A DNA stretch of 64,000 bases, from positions 45,869,898-45,933,897 of the forward strand of contig JAPXFY010000022.1 in NCBI GenBank assembly GCA_030674185.1, written 5' to 3'. The notes under the pieces were generated by a model. That model was not told where the DNA came from and made no database searches. It worked only from the letters and a program-made list of their open reading frames with translations. Origin of the DNA: Monoplex corrugatus (taxonomy: Eukaryota; Mollusca; Gastropoda; Littorinimorpha; Ranellidae). Below, one piece after another: positions 11,620 through 22,238 of the stretch. Both the position numbers and the translations under genes were made by a program. Each line of letters begins with the position of its first letter. Within the stretch, counting starts at the first letter, position 1.

Positions 11620-12050
11620 AATGCAAGATGTGCCGTCTCTCAGCGGCAGCCGGAACGCAAGATTTCCTACCACGTCCGTGACGGGGGAACTACCAGCCTC
11701 CTCCATCTTCACCAGCTCCACCAGCACCGCCACGACGTCACCATCCACATCCGCAACCACCGCCACGACCGTACCAGCCAGCGGTACCCTTGCGCCACCG
11801 TGTATCCAGGCCCCTCACACTCGCCCTCTGTCGCTCGCCCAGCCTTCCCACCCCTCTGCCGCTCCGGTGCCCCTTCCTCTTCCCCAACCCCACTCTCTCA
11901 TACCCACGCCCTCTCCCTCCTCCTTCCCGCAGAAGGAGGTGGAGGTTGCGGCGGTGGAGGGCGGAAGAGGGGTGAGGGTGGAGGCGATGCTGCCCCCTGG
12001 AGGGAGCTGTGAGCCTGGCCTGCCCTTGGACTTGTGCACCAAGAAATCAG
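11620..12050 (+). CDS. Exon 2 of window, MYND-finger protein gene
   Basis: The acceptor is TGTCAG at 11614-11619 and the donor is TCAG|GTGAGT at 12050/12051. The first A completes the Arg codon left open by the previous exon (AG|A), and one base is left at the end. The 143 codons are rich in Ser, Thr, Ala and Pro, including a run of Thr/Ser/Ala near residues 25-55 and a Pro/Ser/His stretch near 70-100. The last residues read LPLDLCTKKS. This resembles the PxDLS-type motif by which nuclear corepressor partners bind CtBP, with Cys in place of Ser and a basic tail, so CtBP binding is a hypothesis. The frame continues beyond the donor only into intron sequence. Confidence 0.88.
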
Positions 12051-12344
12051 GTGAGTTCTCCCCCTTGCTATTACACTCTCCATACACTCCACACGACCGC
12101 CAGTGTTCACGTAAAAACCAGGGGGTGGAAAAAAATATATAAATAAAAAACGACAAGCGCGTGCACTGGGGCTGTTCCTTATGCGCTTCACGCAAATCTG
12201 GCACCAACTGTCCTTTAGATTCTTTGAGCCTACGCAAATACCTGGGCGCTGTTCAGTGCGTTTTAGACGTGAACGAATACTCGTGAGCTTTGGTTTTTTT
12301 TAAATTGTTGTCTGGTTGATTAAACTTGGAGTTGTTTTTAACCC

Positions 12345-12510
12345 TTTTTACTCCTTCAGCCTGTCGCTAGCGTCCTGCTTTGTCAACGATGACAGCAAAG
12401 CAGAAATGTAACACTTTGATGCCCTCATCCTGTCCACCAGGTTCCACCAACAGAAAGCTGCTGGATAGGGTGAGGGAATCAAAATGTTAAAATTTTGCAG
12501 GAAGCTGATC
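12345..12510. mobile_element. Diverged TTAA-type palindromic element
   Basis: Contains the inverted blocks CACCAGGTTCCACC and AGCTGCTGGATAGGGTGAGGGAATCAAAATGTTAA, and the inner GTCCTGCTTTGTCAAC module. It is degraded and lacks a clean left TTAACCC. 12051-12344 shows no feature. Confidence 0.6.
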
Positions 12511-12513
12511 GAC

Positions 12514-12517
12514 AGGG

Positions 12518-12550
<33 letters not shown>

Positions 12551-13285
12551 AGTGCCTTGTCACATGGCGTTGGCGATCATAGCCTTCCATCTGTTTCTAT
12601 CCCTTGTTGCCTCAAGCACATCTTCCACCCTCTCTGTCTTCAGCCACTCTGCAAGTCCGTCCAATATCTTCTCCCTGGGTCTACCTGGTGCTCTCTTTCC
12701 CTCCAGCTTTACTGTTGTGACCAGGTGCTCTAATTCCCCTTTCCTCATAAAATGGCCTATAAATGTTGCCTGTCTTTTCCTAATCTTCCTTATCAATGAT
12801 CTTCTTGTGTCTGCCTCCATCAAGACTGTCTCGTTTGTTTTCTCTGCTGTCCATGGAACTCTCAACATTCTTCTTAGAAACCACATCTCGGCTGCCTCAA
12901 TCTTGTTCTGGCTTTGTTTGTTGACTGTCCACGTCTCACAACCGTATAACATTATCGGTTCTATACAACATTCAAGAACTCTCTTCCTGATGTTAATTGA
13001 TAGGTATTTGTTGGTAAGAACGCTTTTCATCTTCTTGAATGCTGTTTTGGCTTGGCCGATTTTGCTGGCTATTTCTGATGTGCATCTGCCGTCTGGTGAA
13101 ATGATCGTTCCCAGATATTTAAACTTGTCTAAAGGTTGTGGGGTTTGCTGTTATTTTGCATGAGGGGATTTCGTGTTTTTTACTGATCACCATGACTTCA
13201 GTCTTCTTGCTGTTTAGTTCCAACCCCTTACCTTTGCTTTCTTATTTCTAGTATGTTCACAAGGTTTTGTAGGTCCCTTTCATGT
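12514..13285 (-). mobile_element. RTE-like LINE 3' end (RT C-terminus) with (TGA)n tail
   Basis: The minus strand encodes a retrotransposon reverse-transcriptase C-terminal segment. It runs from ERDLQNLVNILEI through YLGTIISPDGRC, the typical LYGCETWTV block, then LRRMLRVPWT, GHFMRKGELEHL and APGRPREKILD, ending MIANAM. At least one frameshift near 13130-13230 breaks it. The coding end reads into the tail, where the terminal TGA is the first unit of the (TGA)n microsatellite at 12514-12549. The 5' end is truncated at about 13285, next to an AT/GT microsatellite. RTE/BovB-type is the best guess from the short 3' end. It is a dead fragment. Confidence 0.85.
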
Positions 13286-13302
13286 GCACATATATGTATA
13301 TG

Positions 13303-13381
<79 letters not shown>

Positions 13382-13382
13382 C
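13286..13382. repeat. (TA)n(TG)n microsatellite
   Basis: ATATGTATA repeats at 13290-13332, then pure GT to 13380. 13383-14335 is AT-rich apparently unique sequence with a small GA run at 14004-14018. Nothing else was seen there. Confidence 0.95.
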
Positions 13383-14337
13383 CCATTCTCACAAAAGGCA
13401 CAATAAGTCTCAGTTTAGGCATTTTTAGGTTTTGGTATCACTATAAAGTTTAGAACCTCAGCTTTCAAATGGTACTAAAGTTGAGTTTTAGGCTACAAAA
13501 ACAAAATAGTTATGGGCTTTCAAAGATGAGAGGGGTAGAGTCAGCCATTTTGAGAAAAACGGTGATGAAGAGAATAGGTCTGAATTGAAAGGGTATGGTC
13601 AGAAACTCCTTGGCAACAAATATTAAATATCAACCAAACCAGCTGAAATTATTCCATACTTCCTTTGTTTACTTAATTGTCCATCCATCCAAAACAACAA
13701 AAAGAAAAATAAATTTAAGAAAAGCGTACTTTAATCACCAAAATGTTACGGAACTTGTGAATATTTTGAAAGGAGATAGTAGCACTTACCACACATTAAA
13801 ACACACACAAAAATTATACTTATCAATTGAATTTGACTAAATTGTGTTAGGACATGGTGTAAAAATGGTTATAGGGCATGAAAATGCAGAAAACTCAAAA
13901 TTGACAAATGTGTCCCTGTTCAGAGTTTTCAGCCCCACAGCAGCAAAAGGCCTCGCCCGACTTATTGTACCTTTTGTCAGAACGGGTCACATATGTATAT
14001 TGAGAGAGAGAGAGAGAGATGTAGATATATATCACTCACAAACGCGCCTTTCTAGGTACGATACTTGATATAAAGTGTATACAAACCAGGTGTTGCAATG
14101 GGCCAGTATCACTGTAGCCACAAAGAGTGTGTAGGCATGTGTTAGGTTTGAGCGGTGCGTGATTGTGTAGTGTTTGATCCTGGTAACATGTCACAAATCG
14201 TGTATATTATGGTGATACTACTGGGTTGGAAGACAGAGAACAAGAAACAGCTGTCGACAGTTTGTGTATAGTTGGGTTCTTTGTCTTTGTGGTGGTTCTT
14301 GTTGTGGCCTGTTTGGTGCCCCCACCATCTTGGGTAT

Positions 14338-14480
14338 GGATACATACATACATACATACATACATACATACATACATACATACATACATACATACATACA
14401 TACATACATACATACATACATACATACATACATACATGCATGCATGCATACATATATACATACATACATGCATGCATTCA
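14338..14480. repeat. (TACA)n microsatellite
   Basis: About 25 near-perfect TACA units at 14340-14438, then TGCA variants. It sits directly beside a retroposon-like tail. Confidence 0.95.
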
Positions 14481-14580
14481 TCAAGATTTTGCGCTATATA
14501 AATATTGTAATTATTATTATTATTACTTAGACAGACAAACAGATAGGTGGATAGATAGACAAACAGATAGATAGATAGAG
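14480..14580 (+). repeat. Retroposon 3'-end-like module with (ATT)n tail
   Basis: TTTGCGCTATATAAATAT followed by ATT repeats and a CAGA/GATA stretch. The module GCGC(T/C)ATATAAAT next to ATT repeats recurs in related form at 15.6 and 17.9 kb. 14581-14990 holds nothing recognisable. Confidence 0.45.
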
Positions 14581-14994
14581 CACAGTATTTGATTTGAAAG
14601 AATAAATTCCGTTCCGGTCTAGTCTTTGCTGTGGAGGGGAAAAGGAAGACGAAACTAAAAGAAGGGCAGACAGAAGAGCGCCTAGTGGGAAGCCAATTGG
14701 GGATATCCCGAGAGAGCTCAGGACTTTTCAGTAGAGAAACCGACTGTAATGTCTTGACTAAGAGTTGACTAAGTCATAGAGTCGATTGTGGAGTGATGGT
14801 TGTAACAGAGACGTTATAGAACCGGGTTATGGGATTGACAGAAGTCGAAAGCTGCTGAAACGTCAAGAGCAGCATGTGTTCAGACAAAAGAGCTGGGGTT
14901 TTCCCTCCTAGATGAATGCATACGGTAGGTGTGATTGTAGCGTCAGCTGTGGGTCTGTTGTGCTTGTGTGCAAACTGCTTTGGGTCGTTTAACG

Positions 14995-15335
14995 TTCGAC
15001 TCCCGCACCCTGTCCACTAGCATCCTATATTGCCAACTATGCTAGCAAAGTAAAAAAATGTTTTAACCTTTTGATTCCCTCACCCTATCCACCAACTTCC
15101 TGCAGTAAGCTGGTGAATAGGGTAAGGGTATCAAAGGGTGTAGTTTTTTGCTGTTGGTGGATAGGGTGCAGGAGTCAAAGGGTTAATCCATTCCCTCGTC
15201 CCATCCAGCAGGAGGCTGGCTGATAAGTGAGAGTGAGTGGAAGGGCCAGTATGCCGTGTTTAACCCTTTGACTGCTGCATCCTATCCACCACCTGCAAAT
15301 ACTTAACCCTCTGATTCCCTCACCTTATCCACCAG
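14995..15335. mobile_element. TTAA-bordered palindromic element, two copies
   Basis: The first copy runs from TTAACGTTCGACTCCCG (14997) to AGTCAAAGGGTTAA (about 15186), with a nested inner palindrome around CACCAACTTCCTGC. A second, half copy at 15259-15335 begins TTTAACCCTTTGACTG and is interrupted by the (TG)n at 15343. Confidence 0.75.
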
Positions 15336-15342
15336 CTTCCTC

Positions 15343-15360
15343 TGTGTGTGTGTGTGTGTG

Positions 15361-15392
<32 letters not shown>

Positions 15393-15402
15393 CGTGTGTG
15401 TG
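15343..15402. repeat. (TG)n microsatellite
   Basis: Pure GT with two GC steps. Confidence 0.95.
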
Positions 15403-15559
15403 CTTTGTGATGAAGAGCGTATATTTACAAAGACGTATTTTGATACAAGTTGTGTATGTCGCTGCAGCAGTCACGAAGTAGCAGTAGCCATTAATAGTTG
15501 TGGTAGTAACAACCATTGTAATAAGCAGGAACAGCGTTAGTGGTGGTGACACTATTCCT

Positions 15560-15720
15560 TCCATCATCTTAATAATGATGATAATAATAATGATAATGAT
15601 ACTAATAATGATGATAATGATAACTCCATTTGTATAGCACAAACAGTCCGTATCAGAGAATGCTCACTGCACTTTGAAAAAAAATTGGGGAGGGAGCGCG
15701 GGGGCTTCGATATCAGTGCT
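15560..15720 (-). repeat. AAT-tailed retroposon-like fragment
   Basis: GATAATAATGAT repeats, then CATTTGTATAGCACAAACAG and a short body. The arrangement resembles the tail-plus-TATAGCGC module at 17.9 kb. Weak. Confidence 0.35.
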
Positions 15721-15799
15721 TCGATACACCAATGCCACACAAACACAAGCAGCATACACACATCAACACATCAGTCCAGCATAAACATAGTTCATCAAA

Positions 15800-15890
15800 A
15801 ATAATAGTAACGATAACGATAATAGTAATAATAATAATAATAATATTAATGATAATAATAATAATAATAATGATAATAATAATGAGTTTT
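15800..15890. repeat. (AAT)n/(GATAAT)n microsatellite
   Basis: AATAAT with GAT and ATT variants. 15891-16150 shows nothing. Confidence 0.9.
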
Positions 15891-16174
15891 TGTGTATACA
15901 CAGTCAGAACATCAAGTATGCATGTTAAAGATCTTGTAAGTCATGCCAGTGCCTGGCGGGTAATGGAAACAAATAGAACCACCACCCCACCCCCCACCCC
16001 TACACACACACACCCGATCCAGCATGCACAGCCTCTGAAGACAGAGTATGCAACAACATGCCGTCTGCGCAGTGTGAGCAATATATGTTTACACACTTGC
16101 CAGAAAAAAATACTGGAACGCTAAAAGAAAAAAAAAGCAGCAACCAGACTACATGCATTGTGGACATGGACATA

Positions 16175-16222
16175 CATATTCACACACACACGCGCGCGCG
16201 CGCGCGCACACACACACGCACA

Positions 16223-16260
<38 letters not shown>

Positions 16261-16348
16261 AAATACACGCGCACGCGACACACACACGCGCGCGCACACA
16301 CAAACACACTCACACAAAAACAAAACACACACACACAAACACAAACAT

Positions 16349-16416
<68 letters not shown>

Positions 16417-16466
16417 AAACACACATTCACAGACACACACACACACAACACACACACACACACACA

Positions 16467-16540
<74 letters not shown>
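16175..16540. repeat. (AC)n / (CG)n compound microsatellite
   Basis: CGCGCG alternation at 16191-16206, then long AC arrays at 16225-16540. Purine-pyrimidine alternation throughout. Confidence 0.95.
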
Positions 16541-16542
<2 letters not shown>

Positions 16543-16577
16543 ACGTAAATGAATCTACAACCTTAAAACGACTAGAC

Positions 16578-16642
16578 GAAAACAACAACAACAACAACAA
16601 CAACAGCAACAACAACAACAGTAACAACAACAACAACAAGCG
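16578..16642. repeat. (AAC)n microsatellite
   Basis: AAC trinucleotides with AGC/AGT interruptions, about 150 bp upstream of the exon at 16789. Confidence 0.9.
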
Positions 16643-16788
16643 ACCTGTATTGAAATCGTTCTGGAACCAGAAAAAAATACGAAAGAAGAATTTTGAAATC
16701 GTTGTGTTTATTTCAATCGACCCTTTTCATTGAACTCCACTCTGTTGTATTGAAATGGACCTTTGCCCCATGTGTGTGGTGTGTGCAG

Positions 16789-17235
16789 ACATGCTCGGAG
16801 GCAGTCGCGTGCGGAACAACCTCCCGGTACAGCTGGTCCTGCCCCAAGTCCAACCCAGGTCTGGAACCACGATCACCACACTCACCACCAGCGCCAGCAC
16901 CACGTCATCATCTACAGCCACTCATCTCACCTCTTCCCCCAGCGATATGGTCACCAACACCAAATTGGTCTTGAAAGCCATCTCAGAGACCCTGTCCACT
17001 TCCGCCACAGGAGGGTCTCACCACCATTCTGGGGCCGAGGAGCCTGCAGGCGTCCTCGGCAGGGAGGAGACTTCGGGGAGGAGGGGTGAGGTGGTGTTGG
17101 GGGGAGGAGGACAGCCGGGTGATGTTCTGGAGGGTAAGGTTCCAGCCCTGCAGGCTGCGCCCTCCTTACTCCCCCCTTTCGCTCAGGGGGAGGTAATGAT
17201 GGACACTGCTGGCCCTGGAAGGACGTCTACAGAGG
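16789..17235 (+). CDS. Exon 3 of window, MYND-finger protein gene
   Basis: The acceptor is TGTGCAG at 16782-16788 and the donor is GAGG|GTGAGT at 17235/17236. The first two bases complete an Asp codon with the G left by exon 2, and one G is again left at the end. It encodes about 149 residues: a short beta-like start (VRNNLPVQLVLPQVQPRSG), a Thr/Ser tract, a possible helix (NTKLVLKAISETL), then Gly/Glu-rich and Pro-rich disordered sequence. No domain is recognised. A copy of the TTAA-bordered repeat starts about 37 bp past the donor. Confidence 0.88.
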
Positions 17236-17269
17236 GTGAGTGTTTGGAGAATCTTGAGAAAAAAGGTTG

Positions 17270-17418
17270 AAACTTAACTCTTTGACTATCGCACCCTACC
17301 CACCAGCTGCAAAAGCGGTGGATAGGGTGAGGCAGTCAAAGGGTCATGTTTTTGCTTTGCTAACATTGTTGACAATGCAGGATGCTGGTGGACAGGGTGC
17401 GGGAGTCAAAAGGTTAAA
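17270..17418. mobile_element. TTAA-bordered palindromic element
   Basis: Starts CTTAACTCTTTGACT, has an inner hairpin around GCAAAAGCGGTGGATAGGG, and ends GGGAGTCAAAAGGTTAA at 17417. It starts 37 bp after an exon donor. 17419-17810 has nothing notable except a short GT run near 17718. Confidence 0.75.
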
Positions 17419-17814
17419 TAGAAAAAAAATGCCTTACAATTTCTTAAGTTCTCATACTGTCAATTTTTTTTCTGGTTCTTCGTGTAGCTTTTATCAGAGA
17501 AGATACTGAGTCGGTTTCTGCACGTAGGGACTTTATTAGTCATTGCTCAAGGATTGCAGCATTAGTTCTATCGGAACTGCTTTAACGAACTTTTATTATT
17601 CATTATTCAAGAAGAGTAGTATTAGCATCTCATTAGACGTGTCTGAGAGATAGCGCTTCCTATTGTGCATATGTATTAGAAAGCAAACGCGACAACAACA
17701 AAAAGGCAGGTTGCTTTTTGTGTGTGTGTGTGTGGGTCAAATGATCAAGTGGGTCAAATGATACAAGATTTCTCTGAAGACAAGTCAAGTCTCATCAGTC
17801 GTGGCATTAACACC

Positions 17815-18025
17815 ATAATTATAATAGCAACAACAGCAATAATAATGATGATAATAACAATACTAATAATCAGAAGAATAGTAATAATGACAATAATAAT
17901 AATAATAGTAATAATAATAACAATAATAATTACAGTATTTATACGGCGCCAAATCTTGACAATTCAAATCAAAGCGCACTCACGCACCAGGCATACGTAT
18001 GCAATCGACAAAGACCACCTTACAA
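17815..18025 (-). repeat. (AAT)n tract with retroposon-like module
   Basis: ATAATA repeats at 17818-17935, then TATTTATACGGCGCCAAATC and CAAAGCGCACTCACGCACC. The order suggests a minus-strand retroposon whose tail is the AAT tract. Confidence 0.45.
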
Positions 18026-18029
18026 TATT

Positions 18030-18285
18030 TAACCCTTTGACTCCCGCACCCTCTCCACCAACTGCTAAAACTTAACCCTTTGACTCCCTCACCCTATCCA
18101 CCAGGAAGCTGGTGGATAGGGTGAGGGAATCAAAGGGTTTAAGTTTTTGCTTTGCTAGCATGGATGACAATGCAGGGTGCTGGTTAACAGGGTGCGGGAG
18201 TCAAAGGGTTAAATTTTTGCTTTGCTAGCATGGATGGCAATGCAGGATGCTGGTGGACAGGGTGCGGGAGTCAAAAGGTTAATTA
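18030..18285. mobile_element. TTAA-bordered palindromic element, nested
   Basis: Left border TTTAACCCTTTGACTCCC at 18029. A central perfect hairpin is centred on CACCAGGAAGCTGGTGGATAG near 18110. The right border GTCAAAAGGTTAATTAA lies at 18272-18285. One outer element contains an inner complete one, both with TTAA ends. Confidence 0.8.
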
Positions 18286-18484
18286 ATACACCGATTGAGG
18301 GAAAGAAGTAGTTGTAGAATTCATCGTTGGGGAAAAGAGATGGGTTTTTAAAGTGGATTTAAAAGCAGAAAGGGTTGGTGTTAGTCGAAGGCAGAGCAGA
18401 AGTCTATTCCAGGCTGACTGACACCATCAAATGGGAAGACATCGCTGGCGTTGACAACAGCGCACAGTCACATATGAACAGCAC

Positions 18485-18597
18485 ATAAAATCCAAAACAA
18501 GTGTGACCGCCCGCGTTCAAGCAAGCAGGAGCCAGAAATTCATGACAGCAGAGCCAGAACGTGTGTTTTGATACAACCGGACAAGTACAGAATGGGT
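18485..18597 (+). repeat. Dispersed repeat related to the 57.3-kb foldback
   Basis: AAATCCAAAACAAGTGTGAC and CGCGTTCAAGCAAGCAGG match the left end of the 57.27-57.72 kb element. Partial copy. Confidence 0.6.
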
Positions 18598-18602
18598 TGC
18601 TG

Positions 18603-18802
18603 TTTAACCCTTTGACTCCCGCACCCTGTCCACCAGCAGCCTGCATTGTTAACCATGCTAGCAAAGCAAAAACTGAACACTTTGACTCCCACATCCTATC
18701 CACCAACTTCCCATAGGATAGGAAGCTGGTGGATAGGGTGAGGGAGTCAAAGAGTTAAGTTTTTGCAGTTGGTCGATAGGGTGTGGGAGTTAATGGGTTA
18801 AC
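18603..18802. mobile_element. TTAA-bordered palindromic element
   Basis: TTTAACCCTTTGACTCCCG at 18603, an inner hairpin near CCATAGGATAGGAAGCTGG, and right border GTGGGAGTTAATGGGTTAA at about 18800. Confidence 0.75.
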
Positions 18803-18924
18803 GGAAGAGGGACCAGCAGAGGCAGAGCCCAAGGCCAAAGGACACCTTCCAGTGCAGTGTCTGCAGAAGTACATGTGTCTTCAGGATCTGTCTTGTGTCC
18901 CGGTGAACATGAAAACCCATATCA

Positions 18925-19680
18925 GGGCGATGAGGGACAGTGTGTCTTCTCCTTCTGTAAGATCAACAGGGAGAGTTATGTAAGATCAACAGGGAGAGTC
19001 CATCATCGTTATCATCATCGTCGTCGTCATCATCATCATCATCATCTGGCGATGAGGGACAGTGTGTCTTCTCTTCTGTCAGATGGACAGGAAGAGTCCT
19101 TCATCATCATTGTCATCATCATCGTTGTGGTCATCATCATCGTCGTCGTCGTCATTATCCTCGTTATCATCGTCGTTGTCGTCGTCATCATCATCGTTGT
19201 CACTGTCATCATCATTATCGTCGTCGTCGTCATCATCATCATTGTCGTCTTCATCATCATCATCATTGTGGTCATCATCATCATCGTCGTCATCATCGTC
19301 GTTGTCGTCGTCATCATCATCGTGGTCGTCGTCGTTGTCACCGTCATCATCATTGTCATCATCATTATCGTCGTCGTCGTCATCATCATCATCATCATTG
19401 TCGTCGTCGTCAGACGATGAGCGACAGTGTGTCTTCTTATTTGTCATTTTGACAGGGAGAGTCCATCATCATCCTCGTCATCATTATCATCATCATCTTT
19501 TTCATCGTCGTTGTCATCATCATCATAATCATTGTCGTTGTCCCCGTCAATGTCATCGTCGTCGTCATCATCAGCATCGTCGTCATCACCATCATCATTA
19601 TCGTCGTCGTTGTCATCATCACCATCGTCGTCGTTGTCGTCGTCACCATCAACGTCATCATCATCGACACTATCCGTATA
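18925..19680. repeat. (ATC)n/(GTC)n array with a triplicated ~50-bp phrase
   Basis: Long ATC/GTC/GTT trinucleotide blocks. Three times (18930, 19050, 19418) a phrase with GATGAGGGACAGTGTGTCTT and an AGATNNACAGGGAGAGTC-like end precedes a block. The Asp-rich and Ser-rich frames are repeat translations. Confidence 0.85.
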
Positions 19681-19784
19681 GAGTTGTAAGTGGGTCGGGG
19701 TGCGTTGTTCATTTACCAAGCTGTAAAAACCGGTCAGTGTGTATATACTATACAGCTTTGACAGGAGGTAGATGCTGTGTGCAG

Positions 19785-19978
19785 AGCACCCACCGGAAGA
19801 GCCAGAGAGCCAGAGCCAGAGAGCTGTTCATGAGAGCCGAGAGAGCGGTGGTGGCCAGCTGCCGGTTGATTCCCGACCATCGCCCCAGCCTGCGGACGGA
19901 GCTGAGGAAGAACATCTGAGGTCACAGCTGAAGGAGCTGGAAGAAATGGCTGCTCGCAAAGAGAAGGAGAGAGAGCAG
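19785..19978 (+). CDS. Exon 4 of window, MYND-finger protein gene (charged helix)
   Basis: The acceptor is TGTGCAG at 19778-19784 and the donor is GCAG|GTAGTG at 19978/19979. AG completes a Glu codon with the G from exon 3, and the exon ends in phase 0. It encodes 64 full codons: an acidic Ser/Glu/Pro segment followed by a strongly helical, charged stretch (LRSQLKELEEMAARKEKERE). That helix continues into exon 5 (LLMLHKRKAEMLNLMKSKRR), giving a coiled-coil-like region of about 45 residues with a basic end split by the intron. It could be a dimerisation segment with a nuclear localisation signal; this is inferred from composition only. Confidence 0.88.
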
Positions 19979-20017
19979 GTAGTGTTTGCTGGACGTGGTT
20001 TGGGTGTGAGCGATCTC

Positions 20018-20093
20018 TCTCTTTCAGTCTGTATGTCTTTCTCTGTGTCTGTCTCTCTCTGTCTCTGTCTGTCTGTCTCTCTGTCTCAGTCTC

Positions 20094-20125
<32 letters not shown>

Positions 20126-20127
20126 AG

Positions 20128-20207
<80 letters not shown>
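20018..20207. repeat. (CT)n microsatellite
   Basis: CT with GTCT variants at first, nearly pure from 20130. It starts 40 bp after the exon 4 donor. 20208-20610 shows nothing. Confidence 0.95.
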
Positions 20208-20209
<2 letters not shown>

Positions 20210-20614
20210 ATACATATAGATACATTGCTTGTTTTCTGTTGTGTACATTCATTTGATCTATGAGAAGAAAAAAAAAACCAAGCCACGTGGTCTCAAAGGT
20301 GGGAAAAAATCACTCTTTCTTTTCTATAGAAAGAGATCATTTGTTAACTGAAATAGATATCCCGCTTGTCGTTTGAACTGTTTGAAATGTGTAGCAAAGG
20401 TCTGTATGTTGCAATATGTTGCTGCACAGTCTGCTTACTCCATCTTTGACGGGCGTTCATGCTGTGTGTGTGTGTTCGTGTTTCTGTTAGCCAATGGACG
20501 CCGGCTTACACGCTCTGTAACGTGCGTCTTTGATTTTCTGTTCTGCGTGTGCATACACACATGTACACGCACAAAGGGCGTACAGGCTTTTAGCAGCTTG
20601 CACGTACGCCGACC

Positions 20615-20830
20615 TAGGAGATTGGAAATATCTTCACTGTTTACCCTCCAGACTGGAAATATCTTCACTGTTTACCCTCCAGACTGGAAATATCTTCACT
20701 GTTTACCCTCCAGACTGGAAATATCTTCACTGTTTATCCTCCAGACTGGAAATATCTTCACTGTTTACCCTCCAGACTATTTACTCTCCAGACTGACTGG
20801 AAATTTCTTCACCATTTACCATCCAGGCTG
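20615..20830. repeat. 31-bp minisatellite, about 6 copies
   Basis: The unit contains GACTGGAAATATCTTCACTG and TTTACCCTCCA. Five copies are nearly identical from 20623 to 20778, followed by two shortened or altered ones. Confidence 0.9.
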
Positions 20831-20915
20831 AAGGTGGACCAGCACGATTGAACCCAGGATTTCCCATTGGAAGCACGACGTTTTACCCACTGGAGGATCA
20901 GGCCCAGAGCAACAT
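20828..20915 (-). mobile_element. tRNA-like SINE head
   Basis: The reverse complement has a box A-like CTCCAGTGGGTAAAACG and a box B-like GGGTTCAATCG about 40 bp later. No body family was assigned. 20916-21112 is featureless. Confidence 0.45.
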
Positions 20916-21112
20916 TTGTTTTATCGATTGATGGACCAGAAAGTGCCATGTGGCTGAAGTAGGCCTATAGCTGCTTTGAAATGGTTTGGTGTTTTCTGTG
21001 AATTGTGTATGGACAAAAGATTTCACAAGTGTTTGGTTCGGTGATACTCAAAACATGCGTTGACTTGAGAAAGGACAGATGGCGTTTTCTGTAGGAAAGT
21101 TTGCTTTGTGTG

Positions 21113-21150
21113 TGCGCGCGCGCGCGTGTGTGTGTGTGTGTGTGTGTGTG
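21113..21150. repeat. (CG)n(TG)n tract at the LINE tail
   Basis: CGCGCG then GT repeats, directly abutting the 3' end of the minus-strand LINE fragment. Confidence 0.9.
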
Positions 21151-21695
21151 ATGGTCTTTGATTTAATGTCTATTCACTAAAGTGATTTTAAACAACAACA
21201 AAAAACAAAGCAAAAAAAAAAAAGTGGGGATACATGAGGAGTGAAGAGGATATTTGGAAATGGTTAATCTTCAGGAATGAGAAAAGAACCAGAAAACAAC
21301 TGTGCCGAAGACGGGAAGGAAACATTCACAAATGACGTTATCATGATTAACGATTGAAACAGTAAAATTGGCAAACCATAACATTGAACATGTGAAATAA
21401 CGGCGCATTAAAGATAATTTGCTATAGCACTTTTTGACAGGCTAACAAAAAATTCATATGTTAAGGATGGTGAGACAAATATGTCAGAACTGTCTTCGTA
21501 GATAGTGTAAGAATATGTCGTTTTACCCGAACGCATGAAAGAATATGACTTTGTGTTATCTTCTTTCCACACAGACACACTATATTCCTGGTGTATTTTG
21601 TTTTGAATGCATCAAGTTTCCACCTATGCGTAAGGGATTGTATACTTCTGCTGGCAGGAAACTGCTTAGGTGTTTTGCTAATTTCAAAGTTCATG
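21151..21695 (-). mobile_element. LINE C-terminal fragment with (CA)n tail, second copy
   Basis: Homologous to 5432-5935 in inverted orientation. It encodes MNFEISKTPKQF and CLCGKKITQSHILSC, with the same 3' UTR and end ATTAAATCAAAGACCAT followed by CACACA on its own strand. A small A-rich insertion lies near 21190-21225. The homology starts at nearly the same residue as in the first copy. Confidence 0.6.
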
Positions 21696-21719
21696 TAACA
21701 TATTCGTACTTTTTCTGTT

Positions 21720-22238
21720 TATCTTGAAACTTGTTCAAAATCACTGACCAACATTGTGCATGTCTGTATCTCTCAGGCCTGGTTGACGCCAGAGCACAGA
21801 TTATGAAAACAGTGTGTGAGTGTGTGCGGGGTGTCTTTTTTTGGGGGGGAGGGAGGTGTTTGTTTTGTTGTTGTTTTTCTGCCTAGCCATCGTCTGTGTT
21901 GCTTCAGAATCAGAACCTCTACTTGGCTCATTTGGCTTCTCCAACACAACCTCTAAACTTATCAAAGCTGAGGTCACTGTAGGTGCAGAGCGTGAAGGGT
22001 CACAGAATTGGGGAAAGTTTCTTTTTACGGTGCTGTGATGACGAGAATAGAGACGATAGAGATGACTACGGGGATCCATGTAGGGTTGAGACAGTGTGGC
22101 AAGGCTTAGGCTAAGCTCTACGCTCTGTTTCCATGATCTATACTATGGCGTCAACCAGGCCTGAGAGATACAGACACGCACGGTGTTGGTCATTGATTTT
22201 GAACAACACCCTCAATGATACATTCGTGAAATGTATAT
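21720..22238. mobile_element. Two inverted SINE S1 end fragments around a 300-bp spacer
   Basis: 21725-21812 (plus) and 22122-22215 (minus) share CTGTATCTCTCAGGCCTGG and TGGTTGACGCCA or their complements. The spacer (about 21815-22120) has TTAGGCTAAGC-like sequence and no gene. Confidence 0.65.

Noticed and set aside
12495..13163. 222-codon plus-strand frame
   Set aside because: Antisense shadow of the minus-strand LINE reverse-transcriptase segment. The same holds for the plus-strand frames at 54.9-55.2 and 31.3-31.7 kb and the minus-strand frame at 23.4-23.9 kb.
18783..18983. Possible C2H2 zinc-finger exon (FQCSVC and MKTHIR-like segments)
   Set aside because: The pieces fall in different frames, no phase-compatible splice pair fits between exons 3 and 4, and exon 3 joins exon 4 perfectly without it.
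19042..19919. Asp-, Met/Thr- and Ser-rich frames
   Set aside because: Translations of ATC/GTC trinucleotides. Only the 19785-19978 part belongs to a real exon, and in a different frame.
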